A stretch of 64,000 nt of DNA from Nereocystis luetkeana (Eukaryota > Sar > Phaeophyceae > Laminariales > Laminariaceae): NCBI GenBank assembly GCA_031213475.1, contig JARUPZ010000018.1, positions 7,948,406-8,012,405 of the forward strand, in the 5' to 3' direction. The notes beneath the pieces were generated by a model. The model was given only the letters and a program-made list of their open reading frames with translations. It did not search any database and was not told the DNA's origin. Made by a program: the position numbers and the translations under genes. Shown here in pieces: positions 33,521-44,210 of this stretch. The stretch's first letter is position 1. Every line of letters begins with the position of its first letter.

Positions 33521-34133
33521 TTTTCGCTTCTTGGCTGTGCTCGATTTTTTTTTCTTGACGTTTTCCTGGATTTGGGCGGTGGTCTTTCTCCTTGTTGACG
33601 TCTTCCGACTTTTCGGGTCGAATTTTTCTTCTGGCAGGTGTGTTCCTGGGTTGTTTGTTTGAGTGTTTTCTTGGGTTTGACTAGGGATGTTTTTCGCGTG
33701 TTTTGTCCTGCCTACCCCCCCCGCTCAGTGTTGGGGCTGGTTTGGGTAATCGTGCCACTCACTGTGTGTGGCACAGGACCCGTTTCCCGAGTAGTAGGCT
33801 GGGTTTTCGATGTCTCTTGATATCTTCCTTGATATTTTTCTTCTCGTCTTTTTTTTTTTAATGTTCCCTTTTCACTTTCCTTGCATCTTCCTCGCCCCCC
33901 CCCGTCGCGGGTGACATGGCGATGGTTTTTTGTTGACGATTTCTTCCTGCCCCTTGAGGCTACGCTTCCTTTCATTCTTTTTTACGTACTTTGCCGGCTT
34001 CGTTGCCTTGCCGTTCAGAGGTGTGGGAGAGGGTTTTGAGGAGCCGCATCTTCGACTCATGTTCTAGTTGTGGAATCGGGGTTTCCATGAATTTCCCATA
34101 ATTCTGCATATACGGCTCATCAGAGTGGGCTAG
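33521..34133 (+). other. gypsy 3' untranslated region
   Basis: T- and G-rich, no coding signal. A purine-biased segment just before the 3' LTR (CAGAGTGGGC) is the best polypurine-tract candidate but is weak. Confidence 0.6.
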
Positions 34134-34409
34134 TGTTATGATACTGCTTTGTATGAGGTTGAAAGCTCGGTAATTACCTGGGTTCTGGCACTGGGATCGT
34201 ATTTGTAGTACTTGGAGGGCGTATCTTAGGTGGAAAACCAGGGGTTTTCCAGAGAGGCACGAGCGTGGCCCCAGTCTCCGTCGTGCACGAGAGGAATAAA
34301 GTGGCTCTTCTATCTCTAAGCGAACATCAACGTGAGTACCAACGATTGCCGGCTTAATAGGCAGACCTGTCCAGGGATACAAAGTGTCCCGCTCTCCATG
34401 ATCTTAACA
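34134..34409 (+). repeat. gypsy 3' LTR
   Basis: 276 bp, same ends as the 5' LTR, one base shorter in an A/C run. It is followed by CTCT. Confidence 0.95.
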
Positions 34410-35618
34410 CTCTGTCCCAGTGACAAGTCTCACAGTGGGCCAAAATGTGCTACGGCTGTCGTAGAGCGAGTCGTCCGAAAATCGATGAAAAAATCTCAGG
34501 CGTGCCCACCGAGGTTTGGAAAATCTCTTCTTGCGGTCTTGTTTAATTTTCTCGTCAGGAGGGCAATGGGCGACCGGTCTCCGCCGGCAAAGCGACAGTG
34601 GTGACTGCGGCTGGAGAGGTGGGAAATTGAAGTCGCTGGACCCGGGCGAGTAGTGCACGGTGCGGCTGAGGGCGCACGTGTTTCACGATACAGACTACGA
34701 GAAAATTCTCACGCACTGCCCCAGCGCGTTCATCGCGGTTCGGCAGGACGACTGTGCTTAGGGCCCATCTTAGCGGGGGCTTTTTTTTTTTTCAATGTTT
34801 TTTTTTTTTTTTTTCTTATTTAATTTGCATCTGATTGGCCGAAGAGTGAACGACCAAGCGGGCAAATAAGAAAAAATTAATTTGAGTGAAACGTCTTTTG
34901 GGATTTTTTTCGTGTGATTTTTTTAATTTCAATTTCGAATTTGGCAATTCCTCGGTCTTGACGTAGCATGTTCATGGTGGGTCAACACCCTCGGTGGAGT
35001 CTGGGGCGATTCTTCGACGCTTCGGTGACCACGATCGAGGCGATAAAATGCGAACCTCAACGAGAGGTGACCGAAACAATAGCCGCGCCCACGCCCACAC
35101 ACCATAGAACATCGTACCTCGGCGGTGGCGCATCAAAAGTAATCATGGCGGCCGCAATCCCAATTTTTCGGCCGGCTCGATCGGCCAACAATCACGAAAA
35201 CCAAGCAAACAAGCATAAAAACGGAGGATACGCTCGAGACCTCGATAGCTGCATCACCGTTGCTGTTCCGCACGTGGCGCTTGAGGGCTTCCTCCGCCCA
35301 CCCAAGACACCCTGAGAGTGATAGCTTCCTATCCTGTGCGACCAGAAAGAAAAAGAGGCTGGAGGCGGCGCGCACGCGGCAGCGCAAACCATCGCCCTCG
35401 TCTACGCGCGTCCTTTTTTGTCGGCTGGGCGTTGGTGACGCGGTGCGTTTTTTCCGAAGTCTTCTTTGATTGACAACTAGTACGCTGTTCCCCGATAGGA
35501 CACAAACACGTTATTTTTTCGAAATCGAATTAAATTCATTGAAACTAAATTTTCACTTTCAAGTAGCGTTCCCCGTTAAGAAGGGCCCTTACAGAGGTAG
35601 CTACCTGCGTGCCGGCGC
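34410..35618. other. mostly gene-free stretch
   Basis: About 34659-34760 gives a coherent plus-strand peptide (HVFHDTDYEKILTHCPSAF) ending in TAG, possibly a terminal exon of an unknown gene. T-rich runs lie at 34782-34815. No domain was recognised. Confidence 0.35.
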
Positions 35619-36233
35619 TTGCGGTCAAAGTATACGGCGAAGTACCATCTGGTGGGTTTTTTCAGTTGGGTTCGGGGAAGAGCCGGACGTCCACTTGCTT
35701 CAGAGGGGACCGGCGACATTGTGCGCATGCTTGCGACCGCGGCTGAAATGTTTCCGTGCGGCTGTCGAGGGGGAAGGATTAGAAGCCTTTGCCTACAATG
35801 GACGACATCGCCCTCGGCTTCATCGGCGCCATGGCGAGCATCGCCAGAGCCATGCCCTTCCTTTGGCACGAGTTCGACGGAATCGGCGTTGATGTCAACC
35901 GTGACGCTACCTTCGAAAGGGCACCATCCTTCCGATGGCGGGAACTATTTCGCTCCTCGGGAAAGTGTATACGCCCGAATCGCAAGCAAGGGAGGGGTGA
36001 CTGTAGCGGGTGTCGTTGTCGTTATCAAAACGTGCGCCGTAGCGTGCGCGGCGAGGACAGTAGGGGACGGACGCGTGGGATACTTGGCGCGTTGCCTGCG
36101 ACACGAGGGGACAGCCCGTTTGCCGGGTGGTGCACCCCTTGACCTTGCCATGAGGCGCGAGAGCAAAAGAAGAGATGGTGTTGTGAAGTATCAATTCAAG
36201 CTGTGCGTCCCGACGTCCATGAAGATCGAGTGA
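35619..36233 (+). CDS. open frame of unknown function, possibly frameshifted
   Basis: A 204-codon plus-strand frame. Its second half (YFAPRESVYARIASKG, TVAGVVVVIKTCAVACA, YQFKLCVPTSMKIE) looks protein-like. Over 35789-35940 a different frame looks better (MDDIALGFIGAMASIARAMP, HEFDGIGVDVN), so a frameshift near 35930 is likely. There is one hydrophobic stretch around the VVVVI block. I recognise no family and cannot tell host gene from element. Confidence 0.3.
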   Translation: MRSKYTAKYHLVGFFSWVRGRAGRPLASEGTGDIVRMLATAAEMFPCGCRGGRIRSLCLQWTTSPSASSAPWRASPEPCPSFGTSSTESALMSTVTLPSKGHHPSDGGNYFAPRESVYARIASKGGVTVAGVVVVIKTCAVACAARTVGDGRVGYLARCLRHEGTARLPGGAPLDLAMRRESKRRDGVVKYQFKLCVPTSMKIE

Positions 36234-36473
36234 GATAATCAAGTCAGACCGTCAAGGGAATAATCGAGGAAGAATAATAAGGGAACTAACGTGCGAGGTA
36301 GGGCGCCTTGCATCGCCTTGTCGGACCCCCAGAAGTCGTTCACAGATATAACAAATCTCACCTGGAGAGACGGAACTGTCTCCGAGATTTCCCTAGAAGA
36401 AGTTGCAGCTACATCAATCACACCAATCACAATCGAACTGTGTCAGACATTTGCGCGACTGTAAGCAACTGCT

Positions 36474-36811
36474 ATGTCCTGCATGACAGGCATGCCAGAC
36501 AACAAGAAAACGACCATCTTCATTGCCACCGAATCCCTCGGAGATAAAAGCAGCTATCCCGACCGCGTCACGGCCACAGACGCGCCCCTCCAAGCGTGCA
36601 AGAGGGTTGAAAATGGGGGGCAGTGTGGACTGATGAATGGACCAAGTATGCTCTTACTACCGTGGCCGCCGAGGCACAATCACTCTTCGAGGAGGGATGC
36701 CCGGGTGGTCGGCTACCGCTGAGGCCCCACCAGCTGGTACGGGTGCGCCTGAAGACATCATGGAAGGTCGTGGAAGGTCGTGGAAGCTCCCCCCGAAGCT
36801 TTCACGTCTAG
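36474..36811 (+). pseudogene. unknown gene fragment with G-run frameshift
   Basis: The frame from 36474 (KKTTIFIATESLGDKSSYPD) stops making sense at a run of six G (about 36614-36619). Another frame then continues with WTDEWTKYALTTVAAEAQSL and FEEGCPGGRLPLRPHQLV up to 36811. The pattern fits one protein broken by a one-base length change. The family is unknown. Confidence 0.35.
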
Positions 36812-36890
36812 CTGTCCATCTTCTTGAGTGGAAGCTTCTATCTACTTCCATGGGAGCTTCCACTGCTTTCGTGGTAGCTTCCACTACTCC
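36735..36890. repeat. AGCTTCCA/TGGAAGCT hairpin cluster
   Basis: At least six copies of TGGAAGCT or its complement within about 150 bases in alternating orientation, able to form several alternative hairpins. Confidence 0.6.
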
Positions 36891-37966
36891 CGCGAAAAGG
36901 GCAGGTGTATTGTGATGGCCTCAACGAATGACTATTCTATGCCCTAGTTACAAGGGTGTATAAGTATTATCAGTAGTCTTGTTTTACGCATACACTCAGT
37001 ACATACGTGCCGGGGGTGGGCTACGGGGAAATACCTCTTTTGCTCGTCTTTCACCGGCGAGCTACAGTATATGAGCTACATGATCTCACGTGGCTCTCGT
37101 TGTGCACATGTTTCCTCGCTCATGCGAGTTACGAGCACAGCAACAACTGTGCAGGATGACCCCCATATTGAGAGAAGATCTACGCATCATACACACCTTT
37201 CTTCTAGTGTTGTGGTGCTGTGCGCTTTTTACAACGACGAGATCGGACTCGTTTTTTTATCTCCGGTGAATTGTTCAGTGTGCCGTTCTACAGTAGTAGG
37301 CTATACGGGAGGACAACACGGCCGTCACCTTGAGCTTCTATCATACCCCCAAAAAGAGCTGCCACACACACCTCTCACGCACTATTAATAGCACGACGGC
37401 TTACAGTAGCATGACCACCATCGGGGGCAGTACTGCAGTGCTCATTTGTTCGCTTGAGTATGGTGGGAAACGAAATTCACACATACGGGGACAAATCAGC
37501 TCACCATTTGCTCGGAGCTACCTGGTATATTACACGCAGCTCATTTCAGTGTACTTCTTCGGCGGATCCTTCAACATCTGCAAACCCCTACAGTACTGTA
37601 CACACGTGGGTATACGATAAGGATACATATCTTCTGCAAGTTCCCCCCCCCGCCCACGAGCTGCACGATGAGCAGCAAGTGCGACTTGAGCTACATGTTT
37701 GACAGGTGTGAGTTTTCCACATTACGTAGGGTGAACAAACAAAATGCGATACAAAGTAGGGAGAGGCGAGGCGGAACGTCACGTCGGATACAGATCAGCT
37801 CACCATGACTCGAGCCCGCTCTTTTCGAGGGTAGCCCACCGGTGAACTGCGTGAGCTATAATAGGTGAGCTGCAACATGAGGCGCGCCACCCTCGAGCAA
37901 TCGTAGTATACTCAACCTGTCTGGGGGTTGCATACAGCGTGATCGGGTGCATCATTTCCTCCAGTC
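36891..37966. other. gene-free stretch
   Basis: No supported gene. Many short motifs such as GAGCTAC/GTGAGCTA recur, a weaker form of the array at 39440-40390. Confidence 0.45.
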
Positions 37967-38255
37967 ATCGCTCCTCGCCCGAGTTACAGAGGGGTTGGTG
38001 TTTCCAATGCTCATCGTCTCTCCGTCTTTTTGGGGGCACATTAGGATAAAGACGGCACGAAGCACGGCACCCAAAATATCTCCCTTAGGGTTCAGAGTAT
38101 CCTGCGGCCATCGTGATCGCTCGTGGTGCCGTGCTTCATGCCGTCTACTTTCGGAGGGGCTTCTAGCGTATCGCCCCCCCCAAAAAAAAACCTGGAGATA
38201 TCAATAGTTTTTTTTTTAGAACACGAGCTCGTCTGCATATCGGGCGAGGAGCGAT
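37967..38255. repeat. nested foldback
   Basis: Outer arms: 37967-37982 (ATCGCTCCTCGCCCGA) against 38240-38255, a perfect 16-bp inverted repeat. Inner arms: about 38049-38071 against 38129-38151, sharing a 20-base AGACGGCA-GAAGCACGGCAC block with one mismatch. The total span of 289 bp and lack of coding sequence suggest a small foldback or MITE-like element. Confidence 0.65.
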
Positions 38256-39439
38256 ATGACCGGCGGAACTACTGCACAGATCACGGCAGTAGGTGCCATA
38301 GACAACTCCCAGAGGTCTATTGATATTATCCTGCGGTCGCTGTCATCGCACGCGGGATCAAGTGTTTTATTTCAGGGGGCACTTTAGCTAAATATGCCCC
38401 CAATTCCGGGTGCACAATACGCCAAAGTGCCCCCGGGGGCGCCTGCCACTAAAGGGGCCCTGGGGGCACTTTTATCCGCCCCCCATTTTATATCGTATTT
38501 CATGAAATACGAGCCTCTTACGTACAGGCTGACCGCTGTATGTACCACATATAGATAATACCGGTAGTCTTATTATTTCTTTATACGGCAACTCCAACTC
38601 TCCGACAGCTGTCCCGTCCACACTATAGGGACAGCTCGCACACATCGCCACATCGCACAACAACAAACACGCCGTGCATGCCCACCACCCAGGACAGCAG
38701 CTCTTTTAGTAGTGTTTCGGCCGTAGATTACTATGCCGGCACCGAGCAGCAAACGAATCCTGCATATCATATTATGTGCATGTGGACATCACGAACGAGC
38801 CGATCGATGTGGATGAAGACCACTTCCAAACCCAGGCTGGGTGTACATCAATAGTGATTTCATCTCCTCCATTGAAAAAAATGATTACTATTAAAAACAC
38901 TTCTTTTGGTACTCTCTTATCGTTATTCGCCCCCCCGAATTCAGAAAGTAAATCCTTACTTCGGAATGGTACCGCCTGTGACTACAGCCCAAGGACAAAA
39001 TATATATGATCTCCTCTTTTTGGGCCCAAAATATCATCAAGATACACTGAACTATAGTCTCGCGAGCGATGCACATCAATCAATCATCGTCGTCATGGCA
39101 CGTGTACGTGTGATGCCGGTACGTGATATGATTACTGCTGCATCATGCCATTATTACCTGGTATATGTTAACAGGGGATTACATATCGCATAGGCTATGC
39201 CTGGAATATATGGTTTTCACATTGAAGAGGGGCTGCTGTCGCACTACAGTAGCACCGACGTTGCAATTTCACCTTCTTGATATGCTGTGCACAACTTATA
39301 CACTCGCACTTGTCCCGGCGGGTGGAATTTTTCAGCTACTCATCTTAGCGCATGGTATGTATGCATGCATGTTTTGCCGGGAAATAGCTATACTCCTACA
39401 ACAGTTGTAGTACACACATACTGTAGGTATACCTGGTAC
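38256..39439. other. gene-free stretch
   Basis: It contains the GGGGGCAC palindrome cluster described separately and short AT-rich segments. I support no gene here. Confidence 0.45.
38375..38482. repeat. GGGGGCACTTT palindrome cluster
   Basis: GGGGGCACTTT occurs twice and its complement AAAGTGCCCCC once, around a central CCCCCGGGGGC palindrome. This gives a compact G/C-rich hairpin or quadruplex-prone segment. Confidence 0.6.
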
Positions 39440-40390
39440 ATGAGCTATGACGGCGTTTTCCCGGGGTGAGCTTTAGGCAGTAACTTATCTTCAGATGTTT
39501 TCCCGGTTTGTCAAGCTCTATCGTAGGCGACATCTATCTGCACACGTTTTCAAAGCTTGAGCTATAGAGAACAACTTATTTGCACATACTAGCCCAAGGT
39601 GAGCTATGTATATAATCTACTTGAGCTTCTACAACAGTAGTTCACGTGGCCCAGGATGAACTGTAGGAGCTGCATGTTTGCCGGCCTGTTAAGCTGTACC
39701 GTAGACGATAGCTCATATACAACCACCGAGTTTTCAAAGCTTGAACTTAAGAGCTACCAGAGTTACTGCAGTTCATCTGGACCAGGATGAGCTATTGTAG
39801 GAGCTGCATGAACTGCACATGTTTCCCCCGGTTTTTTAGTTATACAGTGGGCGCCCGGTCTTAAGGAAACGTCAATTTGGTGTCCAGGCTCAATGTCTCA
39901 TTTTTTTCCGACCTCGATCTAACTCTATTGTATACCTGGTAGAATTTAGAGGGGGCCTCACTGTTGAGCTGTGTTCCTGAACCCAATGTTCTCATTTGTT
40001 CGTGTCGATCTGAGCCCACATTTTTCTCGAAGTAAATACGTAATAGTTCTTGACTGCGGGGCCCCACTATCTATGTAGATGATAGCTCATCTGCACATGA
40101 GTTCAAAGCTTGACCTACGGAGGATAGCTCATCTACACATTCATACATATTTGCTCATCAGGGTGAACTCTATATATATGGGCTACTACTACTATATGGA
40201 GCTCACATCTGCCCCCGGGATGACGAGCTATAGTATAGAAGCTACACCTGAGCTGCACAATGCCATACCAGGTACGTATGTACACGTTTTCCCCGGCTTG
40301 AGCTTGGAGGTACGTACACTGTAGCTCATCTGCACATGTTTAAAACTCTTGAACTGTACGTGACAGATGAGTTAGCCTATTGACCGTCCG
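39440..40390. repeat. degenerate GAGCTATAG/GCTCATCTGCACATG repeats
   Basis: Recurring blocks CAAAGCTTGAGCTATAG, AGCTCATCTGCACATG, GGATGAGCTATTGTAGGAGC and TTTTCCCCGG appear in variable order at roughly 60-120 base spacing. It looks like an old, strongly diverged satellite, interrupted at 39850-40060 by unrelated sequence. Confidence 0.5.
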
Positions 40391-40671
40391 GGGTTTGGAA
40401 CATTTCAGACGTGTGTGCGGCACCACGCGGGAATGATCGCCCGGTGTTCTGCGTCCGCAAAGTGAAATAAATACCGCACCCGCACACGTTATTCGGCACA
40501 CACACACGATCAATCGCTAAAAAGTAGAACGGGATGGATGTGGACGTGGTTCACAACTCAGCAGTAGTACCATAGACAGCATCAGTCGTATAGTAGAGCG
40601 AGAAGTGGGTGTGTGCTATCTGTACCAAGCATTTTACTGCTTGTGTTGGTCTATGGTCGTTTCTCTACTGC

Positions 40672-41300
40672 CAGTTGGCTACATCTGCCATGTAAGACCG
40701 TGCATGAACAAGTACGGTGTTCTTCCGCTAATATTATTATTATTAATTATTGTGGATATTGACTCTTGTATTACATTGACCACAGATCATGATAGCTGAG
40801 GCGAGGAATTCCCAGCCTCCGTCACCAAGTAATTGCTGACGACAGCCACCATAATTTTCGTCGATGTGAGGTATAGCTTGCGTCTAAAATAGCCTCATGA
40901 TCGCTCCTGCTCGGCTTGCCGTGCCGAGCACCACCGATGATACGCACCTACCTGACATTCGCGTCGAAGGCAGGAATATGTGTGCGCCTCAGGTTATGAC
41001 AGTTGGCTGTATCTGTCATGCAAGATCGTGCATGCACAGAAAGTAAGTGTTCGCCCCCTATCGTGGATATCGACTCTTCTACTACTACTGTAGTACTAAG
41101 CGGGCACATATCTTTGTAGATCTGATGATTGATGGTAGTTGAGGCGGGGGATTCCCAGCCTTCCGTCACCAAGTAATTATTGCTGACCACAGCTAGCTGT
41201 CATACTCGTCGATGTGAGATGACTATACTTGTGCCTTGTCTCATGATCGCTTCTGCTCGGCTTGCCGTGCCGACCGCCGCCGATACCTGGCGTGGCCTAC
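40672..41300 (+). repeat. diverged tandem duplication of about 325 bp
   Basis: 40675-40998 and 40999-41300 align over most of their length: TTGGCT-ATCTG-CATG, GTGGATAT-GACTCTT, TTCCCAGCC-CCGTCACCAAGTAATT, CTCATGATCGCT-CTGCTCGGCTTGCC. A third, shorter and nearly identical copy of the start lies at 47383-47452, on the other side of the recombinase retroelement. Confidence 0.7.
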
Positions 41301-41599
41301 GCGCTACACCCTACGACAAGAGAAACTTGCCGCAGACCGTGGTCGAACCTGAGATACACACCTACTATTAATAGTATCTCACACTTACTTGTAGTATTGC
41401 GAAACAGGTGCCCCATGCTCAAACATGATTTATTTTCTGAATTCGGGAAGCCGAAAAAGCAACATACATGATAAAAGAAAAGTGTGATTAAATAAAATCG
41501 TACTGGAAATAAATAGAGGTAATTATTTATTTTCCGAATTCGGGGAGACTAGAAGAGAGGGCACAAAAATGTGATTATATTTATTTACTTTCCGGATTC
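41301..41599. other. AT-rich flank of the recombinase element
   Basis: Non-coding. A short motif TTTATTTTCYGAATTCGGG occurs about three times (near 41430, 41527, 41580), so this may be part of a repeat family or of the element's missing terminal segment. Confidence 0.4.
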
Positions 41600-41811
41600 A
41601 ACTCAAACTAGTCTGTATCACACCTTGAACCTGTAGCGTTGCCTCTGCTTCACTGCGCTGTTGCGTGTAGGCTGCGGCTACGTACCAGACAAGGTGTATG
41701 TACCAAGGGCTACGATTCATGCTACCGTGAAACATCGCATTCATCTGATTGGCTAAACTTCTTACGTACGTACAAAACTCACATTCTCTCATTCTTCCGA
41801 GAATACTCTGC
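41600..41811 (-). repeat. direct repeat A2 of the recombinase element
   Basis: 212 bp, identical to 47161-47372 except for one base (TCTC/TATC). Confidence 0.95.
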
Positions 41812-42099
41812 TTTGTACTTTGCTTTCGAAGTTGTATTATATTAATGCGCAACCCCCCGCCCGGAGAAGGGGGGTTGGAGAAGGGGTGATCCCCCGGGGC
41901 TGCCCCAACAGCAACCCCACGCTAACATCCGTATACTCGAGTCAACTCCCAACCCAACTGGCGGCATAGAACTCTCGACGCCAGCTTCCATCGACCCAAA
42001 TGGGAGTCGACCCTATTTACGGATGTACTCTCACGGCCCCTTTCCCCCTGACTTGCAATATCATAGGGAACGCATGTAATAACACACTTCTTCATAGTT

Positions 42100-43261
42100 T
42101 CACTTCTGCCTAGTCAAATCTAAGAGTGAGTTAACCCGCCCCCACCCTGTGCCCTGGCCCGGCTGAATCCCACCGCTAATTCCTTCCTGGGCCATCACGT
42201 CGGCTACCCAACTGGCATCCTTTCCATGACTGCGAACATACGTCTTGTACGCATCGGACGCCCATCGGCCCTCACGCTGCAACACCTCTGGTGTTGCCCC
42301 CCCCGCCGACAAGTGAGTTTCGCCTCCAATCCTCAGAGAGTGCAAAGCGTACTCCTCCGCCCGCCCGCCCGCCAACGCAACCACTTTTCGCAGAGCTGCC
42401 GTCGCTTGCTGCTGTGCCCACATGGACCATCTGCCATTACCAACACCAAAAGCGGCAAGTGGGGCCGACGAGGGAAGAAACAAATAGCAAGACATCAATT
42501 CGACCATAAATGACAGCACCGCCACCGTCGCCCACGCGCAACGCCGGACCACAACGTACGCGCGTCAAAACCGCCCCTTTCTGCAGTTGGTCCCCTTTCG
42601 ACCCACGAAACCTAACCTCAACGCGGTCTGCAGCAGACCACTGCGACGCGGTAAGCTGGATATTCTCGCGAAAAAACGCTACATCGGCCCGTCGCAAGCA
42701 ATAAGTTTCATGCACACGCGACCGAGTTTCCGCAAACATTTCTGACGCGCGAGTCAAAAAACAAAAGGAAGCGCAGAGGGCAAGCCACAAGACACGACCC
42801 CCCGTCTGCCATGTGGAGATCAATTTTTCGCCCGCGATCAACATTTCCCACGAAACAGGCCGACGAACGGTTGCTTGGTTACCAGCGTCGGCATGCGAAC
42901 GAGCGGCTCCTTTGAGGGCATTACCCAAAACAGGATGGGTAGTGTCCAGTTCGAACCCTCGTGAAATTCGATGGAAAAACTTGATCGCTGACAAATGGCT
43001 CTCGATAGTTGCCGACCGCAATTTCTTAGTGGCAAAGGCGTACGCTACGTACTCGAACAAATGCCACACGTTAGTCATGCTGTCTCCGCCACGCTCTAGG
43101 AATACAGGCATGTCACAACGTACCCGAAAGTCTACCCATGCGCCAAAATGCCCCTGATAAGTGCGTTCAGACGAGGTCGCAATGGCGTTTCGCATGAGTT
43201 CGAGGCCAACACCGAAGAACAGAGGGATGTGCCCGCACCCCCCAGGTCCTGCTCCTGCCAC
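42100..43261 (-). pseudogene. tyrosine recombinase
   Basis: Two minus-strand frames make one recombinase. 43261-42437 carries the N-terminal SAM-like part (SERTYQGHFGAWVDF, SATIESHLSAIKFFHR) and the first catalytic Arg (CFLTRASEM). 42552-42100 carries the second Arg with its His (HSLRIGGETHLSAGG), the GRW block and the Tyr region (AYKTYVRSH). A one-base shift near 42525-42535, in a GC-rich run, separates them. The enzyme would integrate a circular cDNA without target duplication. Its start overlaps the end of the RNase H frame by about 130 bases, as is common in DIRS elements. Confidence 0.85.
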
Positions 43262-44210
43262 GGAATGTCGGGTCGAATAGCACGCAAATTAACGAGGACG
43301 GAGGCACAATCCCACCGTGAGATACCATCAGCGGCCACGTTAAAAATTCCACGTACGTGTTTTGCGTCAAAGTGCCAACCAGAGGACAACTCGAGCACCC
43401 CGAGGAGACGCATTAATGCGCCAGATCTCGGCTCCTTTCCCCCTCGACAACGCCGCACCCACTCGACGGCTGCTTCGTTGTCGCCACGTAACAACACACA
43501 GTCCCCCATGGCGAACGGACGTTCATCACACGCAGATACGAGAACCCATGCAGAAACTACCATGCCCAGCAATTCTAGAACGTTAATCGATATATCGTTC
43601 TCATCTGCAACGGACTTACTCGATCCACAAAATCGAGACCGCTCTCCTGCGTCAAGCTCGTATCGCCAATACACCCCAGTTTCCAAGCAAAAACCCCTGA
43701 CAGCGGTTTTAGATGCGTCCGAAAAAAGAGTACGTCTAGGGGGGCGCTCAAGCAAATTATACATCGGAGCCGACAAGGTTTCTCCTCGCGCGTCCCACCC
43801 TTCCTCAACGAACCACCGCCAGAACTCGAGGTCACCATGGAACTCGGGTCCCAGGGCGAGACGCCGCCCGGGGTTTGCCATACGGCAATCAAAATTAGCT
43901 CCGGCGGCAATGCGCGGCATACCAACTGAAGCTAACAAGCGGTTAACGAAAAAACGCCCCGGACGTACAGCAAAGGAAACATGCATGAGAAAGCCAACGA
44001 GCTGCGACACCTGCTTCGCAGAAGCAGATGCACGATACGAGGGCCACTCCTTGAGGATATTGTGCAGCTTGAGGCGCTTATGGGGCGGCAACGTGACCGT
44101 AAGCGCCTCAGTATCAATGATCCATCCCAAAACTTCCAGTTGCGTGTCCCAATTAGTAATTTTCTTGGCTGACAGGAGGGGCGGATCGGAAACACCACGT
44201 TCGCTTGACA
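43132..44210 (-). pseudogene. RT thumb and RNase H of the recombinase element
   Basis: The frame open from 44313 to 43132 becomes meaningful near 44200: SDPPLLSAKKITNWDTQLEV and LGWIIDTE follow directly from the RT fingers/palm. RNase H follows (TLFSDASKTAVRG, INVLELLGMVVSAW, LLRGDNEAAVEW, HVRGIFNVAADGISR) with its acidic residues present. It is separated from the upstream RT frame by a 16-bp tandem duplication (44192-44207, repeated from 44208). Confidence 0.85.

Larger units (their letters stand above)
22158..34409 (+). mobile_element. giant Ty3/gypsy retrotransposon with NADAR, chromodomain-like and Tudor-like domains
   Basis: A 12,252-bp element flanked by LTRs of 277 and 276 bp that start TGTTATG and end CTTAACA. 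CTCT lies outside both ends (22154-22157, 34410-34413) as a 4-bp target duplication. Domain order is gag with zinc knuckle, NADAR, aspartic protease, RT, RNase H, linker, integrase, chromodomain-like and Tudor-like. Integrase after RNase H places it in the Ty3/gypsy (Metaviridae) group, and the chromodomain-like tail points to chromoviruses. The LTRs differ by about nine substitutions and one indel (about 96 percent identity by eye), older than the copia insertion. Several stops and frameshifts break the polyprotein. The usual length for the group is 5-8 kb. Confidence 0.95.
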
